NCBI GenBank assembly: GCA_900318395.1
Contig: ONKL01000029.1
Coordinates: forward strand, 1 to 33,432
Length of the DNA: 33,432 nt
Direction: 5' to 3'
From: an uncultured Prevotella sp.
Lineage (GTDB): Bacteria > Bacteroidota > Bacteroidia > Bacteroidales > Bacteroidaceae
A model generated the notes under the pieces. That model was given only the letters and a program-made list of their open reading frames with translations, had not been told where the DNA came from and made no database searches. Below are positions 15,239 through 22,354 of the stretch, in pieces. Each line of letters opens with the position of its first letter. Positions within the stretch are counted from its first letter, which is position 1. The translations under genes were made by a program, and so were the position numbers.

Positions 15239-17333
15239 GATGACAGTTCACGCTCAGTCGTGGACTGCCGACAACGGCAATGGTACGTTTACTAACCCCC
15301 TGTTCTACGACGAGTTTTCCGACCCCGATATCCTCCGTGTTGGCGATGATTACTACCTCGCTGGAACCACTATGCATACTGTGCCAGGATTGGTCATATT
15401 GCACTCGAAGGATCTCGTCAACTGGGAGAATATCTCATATTGTTTCGACCGCTTCGACTTCGATGATGATGCCTTTTCTCTGAAAAATCACAAGGAAATC
15501 TATGGTCAGGGGGTGTGGGCACCTGCCATCCGTTACGCTAACGGACAGTTCTACGTGTTTACCAACATCAACGGCAAGGGCTTGCAGTGCTATACCTCTA
15601 AGGATATTCGCGGACCGTGGAAACACCATAATATGCAAGGTCGTATCTACGATCTCTCTGTACTCTTCGATGACGATGGTAAGATCTACGCCATTCATGG
15701 TTATGGCGAGGTTAAGTGTACGGAACTGAAACCAGATATGAGCGGCTCCATCGAAGAGACGGAGCGTACCATCATCCCAGAGGGAAATGCTGTAGGGGAG
15801 GGGCATCATATGTATAAAATAGGTGGAATGTACTACCTCATCTCTACCGATTATCGTCCTAATGGACGTACCCTCTGCTCACGTTCAAAGAGTATCTGGG
15901 GACCTTATGAAACGATTACCATTACTGCCGATGAGACCTTTGGCTATCATGCAGCTCCACTGACGCAAGTTCCTCAGGATGAACTATATCGTATCGGCCA
16001 TGATGGTACCAAGTTTGGTATCCCCGAGGTCGACAAGGATGCTACCGCCTGCACGAATATTCATCAGGGTGGTATCGTTGAGGACCAAAGTGGACAGTGG
16101 TGGGCGCTGTTGATGATGGACTTCCATTCGATAGGTCGCACAGTCACCCTCGCCCCCATCACCTGGAAAGACGGCTGGCCTATGCTCGGCCTTGAAGGTA
16201 ATCTCGGCCGTGCTCCGAGGACCTGGTTCAAGCCCGAAGTTTCGAGGAGAGAGGAACGTGGAGTGAGGAGTGAGATGACTCCCCATGCTCCTTACAATCG
16301 TTGTGACGATTTTAACTATTCTCACTCCTCACTCCACACTCCACACTCCTCAAAAAAACTCAAGCCCATTTGGCAATGGAATCATAATCCTGACGATAGT
16401 AAGTGGAGTCTGAAGAACGGTCGCCTGCGTCTGCAGTCGATGCCTGCAGAGCAATTGATGTGGGCTCGTAACACGCTTACCCAACGTGTTATAGGTCCCA
16501 AGAGCATTGTGACTGTCGAGTTATTTACGAAAGGGATGAAAGATGGCGATGTAGCAGGCCTTGGTAATATTAATGTTCCTTGCTCGTGGATAGGAGTCGT
16601 TAAGGACGGCAAGACACTCTCACTACGTTGTTTCGAACAAGCTACAAATGACACAGTAGAAGTAAGAAGTGGAGAAGTGAAAAGTGAGAAGTTATGGCTG
16701 CGCATGGTGGGCGACTACGACCACGATCGTGCCCATTATGAATATTCGTTCGATGGAGCCAGTTATCAGCAGGTAGGTCGCGAAATGCCGCTTAGCTATC
16801 AACTCATCTCTTTTCAGGGATCACGCCATGCACTTTTCGCCTTCAACCATAAGGGTAAGAATGGCGGTTATGCAGAGTTCGACAATTTTGCCGTCGAGGA
16901 ACCACAAGCAGACCGAAGTGGCAATATCCCTTACGGAAAGACTTTCCGCATCGTCAATCTTGCTACAGAAAAGCCAATGATAGCGCTGCCTCATGGTCTG
17001 ATGTACGACACAGACGCCTCTGATCATAGCGTGCAGACGCGTTTCCGACTTATCGACAAGGGACAAGGGCAAGTCATTCTCCAGTGTGAGGATGGGCGCT
17101 ATGTGTTCTGCTCTGGATATGGTATTGCTGGCGATGTGCGTTTGACTGCGGATGAATCGAAAGCCGAAGTTTTCCTGTGGCAGGACTACTTGAATCATGA
17201 ATTTATGCTGATGTCGATGCGCACCCATCGATATATCGGTAAAAACCCGACTACAGGCAGTCCTTATTCGATGGATTTCCCTGGTGCAGACCCAGCCCGA
17301 CGCAATGGAGCTGTATTTCGTTGGGAAGAATAA
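15147..17333 (+). CDS. GH43 arabinofuranosidase/xylosidase-like enzyme with C-terminal beta-sandwich and extra beta-rich domain
   Basis: 728 residues. Signal peptide (hydrophobic core AICFLFAFHFSLMTVHAQ), then a GH43 propeller (about 48-365) with FSDPDI, YDLSVLFDDDG and EGHHMYK as the catalytic Asp/Asp/Glu regions. A concanavalin A-like beta-sandwich (about 405-590) follows, as in exo-acting GH43 enzymes, then a last domain (about 595-728) that resembles a lectin or fascin-type beta-trefoil (FRIVNLATEKPMIAL, GRYVFCSG, HRYIGKN). Likely removes arabinose or xylose side chains. Oddities: an in-frame inverted-repeat insert of about 36 codons separates the propeller from the sandwich, a second single repeat arm is embedded near 16659-16695, and the signal peptide itself is built on the same repeat. 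No internal stop or frameshift is seen. Confidence 0.85.
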   Translation: MDCKVSKKRFRVSLKINLIAICFLFAFHFSLMTVHAQSWTADNGNGTFTNPLFYDEFSDPDILRVGDDYYLAGTTMHTVPGLVILHSKDLVNWENISYCFDRFDFDDDAFSLKNHKEIYGQGVWAPAIRYANGQFYVFTNINGKGLQCYTSKDIRGPWKHHNMQGRIYDLSVLFDDDGKIYAIHGYGEVKCTELKPDMSGSIEETERTIIPEGNAVGEGHHMYKIGGMYYLISTDYRPNGRTLCSRSKSIWGPYETITITADETFGYHAAPLTQVPQDELYRIGHDGTKFGIPEVDKDATACTNIHQGGIVEDQSGQWWALLMMDFHSIGRTVTLAPITWKDGWPMLGLEGNLGRAPRTWFKPEVSRREERGVRSEMTPHAPYNRCDDFNYSHSSLHTPHSSKKLKPIWQWNHNPDDSKWSLKNGRLRLQSMPAEQLMWARNTLTQRVIGPKSIVTVELFTKGMKDGDVAGLGNINVPCSWIGVVKDGKTLSLRCFEQATNDTVEVRSGEVKSEKLWLRMVGDYDHDRAHYEYSFDGASYQQVGREMPLSYQLISFQGSRHALFAFNHKGKNGGYAEFDNFAVEEPQADRSGNIPYGKTFRIVNLATEKPMIALPHGLMYDTDASDHSVQTRFRLIDKGQGQVILQCEDGRYVFCSGYGIAGDVRLTADESKAEVFLWQDYLNHEFMLMSMRTHRYIGKNPTTGSPYSMDFPGADPARRNGAVFRWEE
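16244..16351. repeat. Heptad-repeat inverted pair B, in frame inside a GH43 gene
   Basis: Left arm 16244-16275 and right arm 16320-16351 are complementary at 28 of 32 positions, with an uninterrupted 17-base inner stem (TGGAGTGAGGAGTGAGA). The loop is 44 bases. It translates into a low-complexity linker (GVRSEMTPHAP ... SHSSLHTPHSS) exactly between the catalytic propeller and the beta-sandwich. Confidence 0.85.
16659..16695. repeat. Single heptad-repeat arm inside the same GH43 gene
   Basis: AGAAGTGGAGAAGTGAAAAG and following bases repeat the AGTGARA unit with no complementary partner nearby. It encodes VRSGEVKSEK, in the same phase (V-K/R-S/N-E) as the left arms at 16244 and 31161. Confidence 0.65.
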
Positions 17334-17343
17334 TGCCAAAGAA

Positions 17344-17375
17344 CTTGCAAATAAAAAAAAGATTTTGTATCTTTG
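17344..17375 (+). promoter_or_regulatory. Promoter of the long GH43 gene
   Basis: CTTG at 17344-17347, a 20-bp spacer and TATCTTTG at 17368-17375. The gene therefore seems to have its own promoter in addition to read-through from the operon. Leader about 22-29 bases. Confidence 0.65.
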
Positions 17376-17403
17376 CGGAGAAAATTAAAAAATAAACTAC
17401 TGA

Positions 17404-19167
17404 ATGATGAAAAAATACCTGTTTTGCCTATTTTCGGCCCTATTTGCGGTCTCAGCAACCGCCTATGAACTGAAGCGTGTTAGTGTGCATGACCCCAGTA
17501 TCGTCTGGGATCCAAGTTCTAAGACGTATTACATCTTTGGCTCACATCGTGCGGCCGCCAAGACTACCGATCTGATGAGTTGGACGGCCTTTACGGCTCC
17601 TTGGAAGACGGCTACAAGCGACAATGCTGCAAACAATGTGGCTTTCGAGACCCCAGCAGTAAAGAAAGTAAAGAAAGGTGGCGCTGACGTAGATTTCCCA
17701 GCTTTCAGTGCTACGAAGTGGTCGGCTAAAGGTGGCAGCGGCTACAATGTCGATGGGAATATGTGGGCACCTGATGTTATATATAATAAGGTGTTGAAGA
17801 AATGGTGCATGTACCTCAGTATCAATGGCAATGCTTGGTACTCCAGTATTATTCTTCTCACAGCTGACAATATCGAAGGTCCTTACCTCTATCAGGGGCC
17901 AGTCGTTATCAGTGGTTTTAAGAATGGTACGGAATATAAGGAAACCGACTTTGAATTGGTATTAGGCCCTCAAAGTTCGTTACCTGAGCGTTATGCTACT
18001 GGTGACAAATGGGGAGATCGTTATCCCAATAATATCGACCCTTGCGTGTTTTATGACGAGGAAGGCAAGTTATGGATGACCTATGGTTCTTGGAGTGGAG
18101 GTATCTGGATGCTCGAACTCGATGAGAATACCGGTCTACGCGATTATGATGTCACTTACGAACTTACGGGCTCTGGCAATGGTATCACCGTCGATCCCTA
18201 TTTTGGCAAGAAGATAGCAGGAGGCTATTACGTCTCAGGCGAAGCTTCTTATATTGAGTATATAGGAGGTTATTATTTCCTTTTTGTCACTTATGGCGGA
18301 TTGGCAGTAGGAGGTGTTGCTGGCGACTACAACAATGGTGGTTATCAGATGCGTGTATTCCGTTCAGAGAAACCTGACGGTCCTTATCTGGATGCACGAG
18401 GCACTGATGCTGTCTTTGCCAGTTATAAGTTGGACTTTGGCCCCGATGCCAACGACAACCGTGGTGTGAACATCCTTGGAGCTTATGGTGACTGGGGCAA
18501 TCAGACCAAAGGCAAAAATAGCGAGCGTTCTCAGGGGCATAACTCCATTATCGCTGCAGAGGATGGACGTACATATCTGGTTTATCATACTCGATTCCAG
18601 AACCGTGGTGAAGAGCATGAGGTACGTGTTCATCAGGTGTTCCAGAATGAAGACGGCTGGTTGGTGGCTGCACCATTCGAATATACTGGTGAGACGGTGA
18701 AAAGTGCCGACATCGCAACTTCACAGCAAGTCCCAACCACCCAGGTTGCAGGCAGTTATAAATTGCTCACTCATCCTTTCAAATTGGATCATAGGGTAAA
18801 AGAACTGGCCAAGCCCGTAGATATCGAGTTGAATGCCGATGGTACCATAACGGGTAGTACTACTGGCACATGGAGCATAAAGGAGGGAACCTCTTATATC
18901 ACCATTAACCTCGATAAGGAATATAAGGGGGTTATCGTAGAACAGACTTTGGAGCCTACTAGCGACAAGACGATCGCTTTTACAGCCCTTAACCGCAATG
19001 GTGTTACTATTTGGGGCTATTGCACTAACCCTGCAACGGGTATTCAAGGTTTACGCAGCTCGTCAGAGACTTCTGACGCCGTTTACGATCTTCAGGGCCG
19101 TCGTGTTACCAATTCGCTCCGTCGCGGCATCTACATCCGTAATGGAAAGAAGTTTGTCGTTAAGTGA
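17404..19167 (+). CDS. Long GH43 endo-arabinanase-like enzyme with C-terminal domain and T9SS-like tail
   Basis: 587 residues: signal peptide (MMKKYLFCLFSALFAVSATA), an extended GH43 propeller (about 22-430) and a small C-terminal beta domain (about 445-550). Candidate catalytic residues are Asp30 in SVHDPS, Asp212 in NNIDPC and Glu280 in SGEASY; a family histidine sits in SQGHNSI. The long loops between blades resemble the larger extracellular arabinanase type (AbnB-like). The last 30 residues (VYDLQGRRV...GIYIRNGKKFVVK) resemble the C-terminal sorting signal of the type IX secretion system, implying surface attachment or release (inference). It has its own promoter and ends the arabinan locus. 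Confidence 0.87.
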   Translation: MMKKYLFCLFSALFAVSATAYELKRVSVHDPSIVWDPSSKTYYIFGSHRAAAKTTDLMSWTAFTAPWKTATSDNAANNVAFETPAVKKVKKGGADVDFPAFSATKWSAKGGSGYNVDGNMWAPDVIYNKVLKKWCMYLSINGNAWYSSIILLTADNIEGPYLYQGPVVISGFKNGTEYKETDFELVLGPQSSLPERYATGDKWGDRYPNNIDPCVFYDEEGKLWMTYGSWSGGIWMLELDENTGLRDYDVTYELTGSGNGITVDPYFGKKIAGGYYVSGEASYIEYIGGYYFLFVTYGGLAVGGVAGDYNNGGYQMRVFRSEKPDGPYLDARGTDAVFASYKLDFGPDANDNRGVNILGAYGDWGNQTKGKNSERSQGHNSIIAAEDGRTYLVYHTRFQNRGEEHEVRVHQVFQNEDGWLVAAPFEYTGETVKSADIATSQQVPTTQVAGSYKLLTHPFKLDHRVKELAKPVDIELNADGTITGSTTGTWSIKEGTSYITINLDKEYKGVIVEQTLEPTSDKTIAFTALNRNGVTIWGYCTNPATGIQGLRSSSETSDAVYDLQGRRVTNSLRRGIYIRNGKKFVVK

Positions 19168-19182
19168 GGCATCACAAAACGT

Positions 19183-19217
19183 ATGAGGTGGCTGGCTATC
19201 TCAGTCAACCACCTCAT
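19183..19217. terminator. Hairpin between convergent genes, possible bidirectional terminator
   Basis: ATGAGGTGG (19183-19191) and CCACCTCAT (19209-19217) form a perfect 9-bp stem with a 17-base loop. On the minus strand it is followed by ACGTTTTG; on the plus strand no T-run follows. It separates the GH43 gene from the DUF2023 gene. Confidence 0.5.
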
Positions 19218-19289
19218 CACTAAAACTAAACAAATACTTTATGAATTTTATACCTGTGATTATAAGTCCGGGGTGATTTGGGCTACCAA

Positions 19290-19673
19290 TCATCCTGTAG
19301 TCCGCCAGCACCCCAGGTTGAGGTTCTGACATTTACGCTTGCAATAGCGTTCGCACTGTGCGCAGATGTCGTATCCAAGCATGGCGCCGAGGATAAAGTC
19401 TTCTTCGGGTGTGAGCTGATTCAGAGGGCGGGTGACGATGAGCCGTATGGCCTCCAGACACTCATGGCGTCCGAAATAGACATTCAGATTCTGCTGCCCA
19501 GCGGGTTGTAACACGTAAGGTATGCCTTGACTTTCCAGTCTTTCTACTGCCAGTTGACCATATTTCTTATTACACGTGAACAGCACCATCTGTCGTATGC
19601 CCTTGTTCAGTTCATAGATATGGTTCATCAGCACCTTCATCTCTGTAGGGATCGTTGTTCTTGTTGTTGTCAT
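19290..19673 (-). CDS. DUF2023 family protein with cysteine-rich tail
   Basis: 127 residues from the Met at 19673; a second possible start is the Met at 19640 (MKVLMNHIYELNKG), closer to the family's usual beginning. An upstream extension to 19751 would run through the promoter and is rejected. The body matches DUF2023: HIYELNKGIRQMVLFT, the NVYFGRHECLEAIR segment and PLNQLTPEEDFILGAMLGYD. Its function is not known; in Bacteroidota it is often near flavodoxin and iron-related genes (recalled, not checked). The C-terminus has six cysteines in about 25 residues (ICAQCERYCKRKCQNLNLGC), enough for a metal or Fe-S site. It has its own promoter and lies beside the hemerythrin-type regulator, suggesting a shared iron-linked regulon. 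Confidence 0.82.
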   Translation of the reverse strand: MTTTRTTIPTEMKVLMNHIYELNKGIRQMVLFTCNKKYGQLAVERLESQGIPYVLQPAGQQNLNVYFGRHECLEAIRLIVTRPLNQLTPEEDFILGAMLGYDICAQCERYCKRKCQNLNLGCWRTTG

Positions 19674-19695
19674 TGTTGATTCATTTTTTCGGCTG

Positions 19696-19727
19696 CAAAG
19701 GTACGACGAATAATTGAAGTGCGCAAT
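19696..19727 (-). promoter_or_regulatory. Promoter of the DUF2023 gene
   Basis: Minus-strand TACCTTTG at 19696-19703, a 20-bp spacer and ATTG at 19724-19727. It places transcription start about 16 bases from the Met at 19673, supporting that start. Confidence 0.6.
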
Positions 19728-19760
19728 ACCTAAAACAGAGTGTTTAAGCATTGCGCACTT
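19717..19760. repeat. 11-bp perfect inverted repeat at the DUF2023 promoter
   Basis: AAGTGCGCAAT (19717-19727) and ATTGCGCACTT (19750-19760) are exact complements around 22 bases. The left arm covers the -33 element, and the loop holds most of a TAGGTATT octamer on the minus strand. A repressor or activator site, or an RNA hairpin in read-through from the regulator gene, would both fit. Confidence 0.55.
19725..19732 (-). promoter_or_regulatory. TAGGTATT octamer, copy 1 (at the -33 of the DUF2023 promoter)
   Basis: Minus-strand TTTTAGGTATTG. Its complement contains TACCTAA, six of seven positions of the NarL-type heptamer TACYYMT, and the neighbouring regulator has a LuxR/NarL-class HTH. Confidence 0.5.
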
Positions 19761-19792
19761 GCGATAATGAGTAAAAGCAGATTAATCAAAAG

Positions 19793-19800
19793 TAGGTATT
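19793..19800 (+). promoter_or_regulatory. TAGGTATT octamer, copy 2 (between regulator and DUF2023 genes)
   Basis: AGTAGGTATTTGC, an exact copy of the octamer in the 155-bp gap between the two minus-strand genes, about 66 bp upstream of the DUF2023 -33 element. Confidence 0.4.
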
Positions 19801-19828
19801 TGCAGGGGCATTAGTAACCTGTAATACC

Positions 19829-20791
19829 CTATAGTTTAACGCTTGAAATGTCCACAAGTCCGTTGACGATAGCGTAGATGGTAAGTCCTGCCGGAGAGTG
19901 AATCTGTAGTTTTCTGGCGATATTCCGACGATGGGTGATGACCGTATTAACCGAGATACACAGGTGGTCGGCGATCTCTTTGTTTGACATACCTTGAACT
20001 AATGAGATAATCACGTCCTTCTCTCGATCAGAGAGGGCGTCAGGATTCTGGCTTGCTCCAGCTTTAAACACCATGCCTGAGATCTTTCGCGTTACGTCAC
20101 TCTGTTTCGTTTGCTGCTCCAGATGGCGGATGGCAGGTACAAAGATATGATCCTCAACCTCAGCATGCTGGCGAAGCCATACTTCGTTTTCGTAGATATC
20201 GTGCAACGTGGCGGTAAGCTGGTTGTTGTGTAGTCCGTCCTGAGGCAGATACTTGATGATCAGTAGTTTCAGCTCGCGCAATTTCTTGTCGGTAGCCCCG
20301 TGATGCTTCGAAAAGGTGTCCACATTATAGTCGTTGGCAGGGTGACCTTCAATCAGTGACTGCACGTAAGGAAAGAGTGTCTTTTGCTCGTATTTCATGT
20401 GGCGACGTATCTCGTGGGCATATTCATCGTAGAAACGGAGGATGAGTTTGGCGAGCGATTCACTCTCATCCAACGACTCCTGCAGCTCCCGCCGGATATA
20501 GGGCAACTGAAAATCGAGGAAATAGGCATGACTGGCCTCGAGATAATGCAATAAGGTAGGAACGAAGAGCTGCTCGTCTGCATCGAACTCACCATAACCG
20601 TTAATGGTATAGTTGACAACCGCTAAGAATGTGTATGTATCCACATTGTTGTCATCACAGGTCTCTTTCACCGTCTTATCGCCAAAACCAAGACTGATGC
20701 CAAAACTCCCTAACATCTGCAATAGGTCATAATTGTCACGAATGAGGGATATCATCTTGTCATCGGCCTCATACATCTTTTGATTTTTCAT
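19829..20791 (-). CDS. Hemerythrin-like di-iron domain fused to a LuxR-type DNA-binding domain
   Basis: 320 residues. Residues about 10-60 resemble the ScdA/DUF542 N-terminal domain of RIC (YtfE) iron-repair proteins (FGISLGFGDKTVKETC), but the usual cysteine pair is missing (GF instead). Residues about 75-235 form a hemerythrin-like four-helix bundle with HYLEASH, HEIRRHMKYEQ, SKHHG and HAEVEDH as candidate iron ligands. Residues about 255-315 are a LuxR/GerE HTH (LSDREKDVIISLVQGMSNKEIADHLCISVNTVITHRRNI). The layout suggests a soluble regulator that senses O2, NO or iron at the di-iron site and controls transcription. It is divergent from the porin/imelysin/cytochrome operon and upstream of the DUF2023 gene; repeated octamers at all three promoters suggest autoregulation and a local regulon. 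Confidence 0.88.
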   Translation of the reverse strand: MKNQKMYEADDKMISLIRDNYDLLQMLGSFGISLGFGDKTVKETCDDNNVDTYTFLAVVNYTINGYGEFDADEQLFVPTLLHYLEASHAYFLDFQLPYIRRELQESLDESESLAKLILRFYDEYAHEIRRHMKYEQKTLFPYVQSLIEGHPANDYNVDTFSKHHGATDKKLRELKLLIIKYLPQDGLHNNQLTATLHDIYENEVWLRQHAEVEDHIFVPAIRHLEQQTKQSDVTRKISGMVFKAGASQNPDALSDREKDVIISLVQGMSNKEIADHLCISVNTVITHRRNIARKLQIHSPAGLTIYAIVNGLVDISSVKL

Positions 20792-20821
20792 CTTGTTTTA
20801 CCTATTATTGATTACTGGGTG

Positions 20822-20853
20822 CAAAGTTAGGCATTATTTCCCACATTCGCAAT
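20822..20853 (-). promoter_or_regulatory. Promoter of the hemerythrin-LuxR regulator gene
   Basis: Minus-strand TAACTTTG at 20822-20829, a 20-bp spacer and ATTG at 20850-20853; leader about 25 bases. A near octamer TAGGCATT (20828-20835, plus strand) overlaps the -7 element. Confidence 0.6.
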
Positions 20854-20862
20854 AATCACAAT

Positions 20863-20870
20863 TAGGTATT
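20863..20870 (+). promoter_or_regulatory. TAGGTATT octamer, copy 3 (divergent intergenic region)
   Basis: AATTAGGTATTTT lies just upstream of the regulator's -33 element and about 70 bp from copy 4, between the divergent promoters. Confidence 0.5.
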
Positions 20871-20929
20871 TTTATAATCTCATATTTCGAAAAATGCCTG
20901 ATTTAAAGCGATTTCACCATTTTTAGGTA

Positions 20930-20960
20930 TTGTCATACAGTGCTTTTAGCTGTACCTTTG
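20930..20960 (+). promoter_or_regulatory. Promoter of the porin/imelysin/cytochrome operon with octamer copy 4 inside
   Basis: TTTT at 20930-20933, a 19-bp spacer and TACCTTTG at 20953-20960. The fourth exact octamer TAGGTATT is at 20934-20941, directly after the -33 element, a position typical of a repressor site. Confidence 0.6.
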
Positions 20961-20998
20961 CAGTCGATTTTGTGAATGATAAGGTATAAATTACGAAA

Positions 20999-22303
20999 AT
21001 GAAAAAGCTATTTAGTCTGCTTGTTTTGAGCGCAATGACAGGTTTGGCACAGGCCGCAGAGCCAGATACAATTGGATATGATAAGTTCCGTTTTGGAGGC
21101 TATGGCGAGGTGGTTGCCAATTTCAAGGATTATGGTATTAACCGTTTCTATGGTCATCAGGAAGGAAATGCCAAACAGCATCACAACACGATTTCCGTCC
21201 CTCGTTTTGTCTTGGCTTTCGACTATAAGTTTACGCCGAAATGGATTCTTGGTGCTGAGATTGAGTTTGAATACGGAGGAACAGGAACTTCCTACGAACT
21301 GGAGAATACTGAGAACGGAGAGTATGAGACAGAAGTAGAAAAGGGTGGAGAAGTGGCTCTTGAACAACTTCACATCACCCGTATGATTGTTCCTGAGTTC
21401 AATATCCGTGCAGGTCATCTGATCGTGCCTGTTGGTCTGACGAATGAGCACCATGAGCCCATCAACTTCTTTGGGTCTTCACGTCCTGAAGGCGAGTCAA
21501 CGATCATCCCTTGCACTTGGCACGAGACAGGTATTGAGTTTCTGGGTAAGTTCGGTAAGGGTTATGGTACATTCGATTATGAGGCCATGATAGTTACAGG
21601 ATTGAATGCCAATGGCTTTGATCGTAATAAGTGGGTGCGTGGTGGTAAGCAGGGACTCTTCGAAGGTGACAACTTCACCAGCCCAGCCTATGTTGCCAGA
21701 CTGAATTATACGGGTGTTCCGGGGTTACGTATAGGTGGTTCTATCTACTATTGTGCCAATGCTGGTGCCAACTCCGATAAGCTGATTACCTATGATGAGA
21801 TTGGTAAGATTCCAGTGACCATCTACTCAGTAGATGCTCAGTATATCAATAAATATCTGACAGCTCGTGTCAACTATCTCTCTGGAAATATTGGCCATGC
21901 AGACAAAGTTGGAGCCAAAAATGGAAAGCTGTCGAACAAATCGGGTTACAGTCGTCTGACTCCTATCGCCAAGCGTGCCGTCTCATACAATGCTGAGATT
22001 GGTTTTAACCTGAAGAGTATCTGTGGTGGTGGCAAGCGTTTCCCTGTTATCTATCCGTTCGCACAGTATGAGTATTATAATCCTCAAGAGAAAGGAGAGG
22101 GTATGGATGTGATGGATGCTCGTTGTCAGGTCAGCAAATGGAACTTTGGTATCAACTGGAAGGCTCTGCCTAATCTTGTTGTCAAGGCGGATTATACGAC
22201 TCGACAGATTGGTACAAACAAAGTATTCGGCAAGGGTGCCTATAACAGCGAGAACGAATTTGGTATCGGCATTGCCTATATCGGATGGTTCTTTAAGAAG
22301 TGA
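20999..22303 (+). CDS. Outer-membrane beta-barrel porin (phosphate-selective porin O/P-like)
   Basis: 434 residues: signal peptide (MKKLFSLLVLSAMTGLAQAA) and alternating-hydrophobicity strands throughout, ending in aromatic residues (IAYIGWFFKK). The FRFGGYGEVVANF start, PRFVLAFDYKFTPKWILGAEIEFEY and FNIRAGHLIVPVGLTNEHHEP are typical of the porin O/P-like family in Bacteroidota. First gene of an operon with an imelysin lipoprotein, a di-heme protein, a second porin and a c-type cytochrome, so it probably passes an iron or redox-related substrate across the outer membrane. The true substrate cannot be read from the sequence. The stop codon falls in an AGAAGTGAGAAGTG repeat. Confidence 0.82.
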   Translation: MKKLFSLLVLSAMTGLAQAAEPDTIGYDKFRFGGYGEVVANFKDYGINRFYGHQEGNAKQHHNTISVPRFVLAFDYKFTPKWILGAEIEFEYGGTGTSYELENTENGEYETEVEKGGEVALEQLHITRMIVPEFNIRAGHLIVPVGLTNEHHEPINFFGSSRPEGESTIIPCTWHETGIEFLGKFGKGYGTFDYEAMIVTGLNANGFDRNKWVRGGKQGLFEGDNFTSPAYVARLNYTGVPGLRIGGSIYYCANAGANSDKLITYDEIGKIPVTIYSVDAQYINKYLTARVNYLSGNIGHADKVGAKNGKLSNKSGYSRLTPIAKRAVSYNAEIGFNLKSICGGGKRFPVIYPFAQYEYYNPQEKGEGMDVMDARCQVSKWNFGINWKALPNLVVKADYTTRQIGTNKVFGKGAYNSENEFGIGIAYIGWFFKK

Positions 22304-22332
22304 GAAGTGTAGAAATGAAAAACGAAAAGTAA
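22295..22332. repeat. Heptad-repeat single arm C (after first porin gene)
   Basis: AAGAAGTGAGAAGTG followed by diverged units (AACGAAAAGT). It runs from the last codons of the porin gene, supplying its stop, into the gap before the imelysin gene. Confidence 0.65.
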
Positions 22333-22354
22333 CAAATAATTAACAACTATTAAA

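Noticed and set aside
16244-16351. Frameshift or assembly error in the GH43 gene
   Set aside because: The low-complexity linker first looked like an error, but the frame is intact on both sides and the DNA is a well-formed palindrome with relatives elsewhere in the window.
19674-19751. Longer N-terminus for the DUF2023 protein
   Set aside because: It would run through a good TAnnTTTG promoter and an inverted repeat, and is not part of the family's conserved region.
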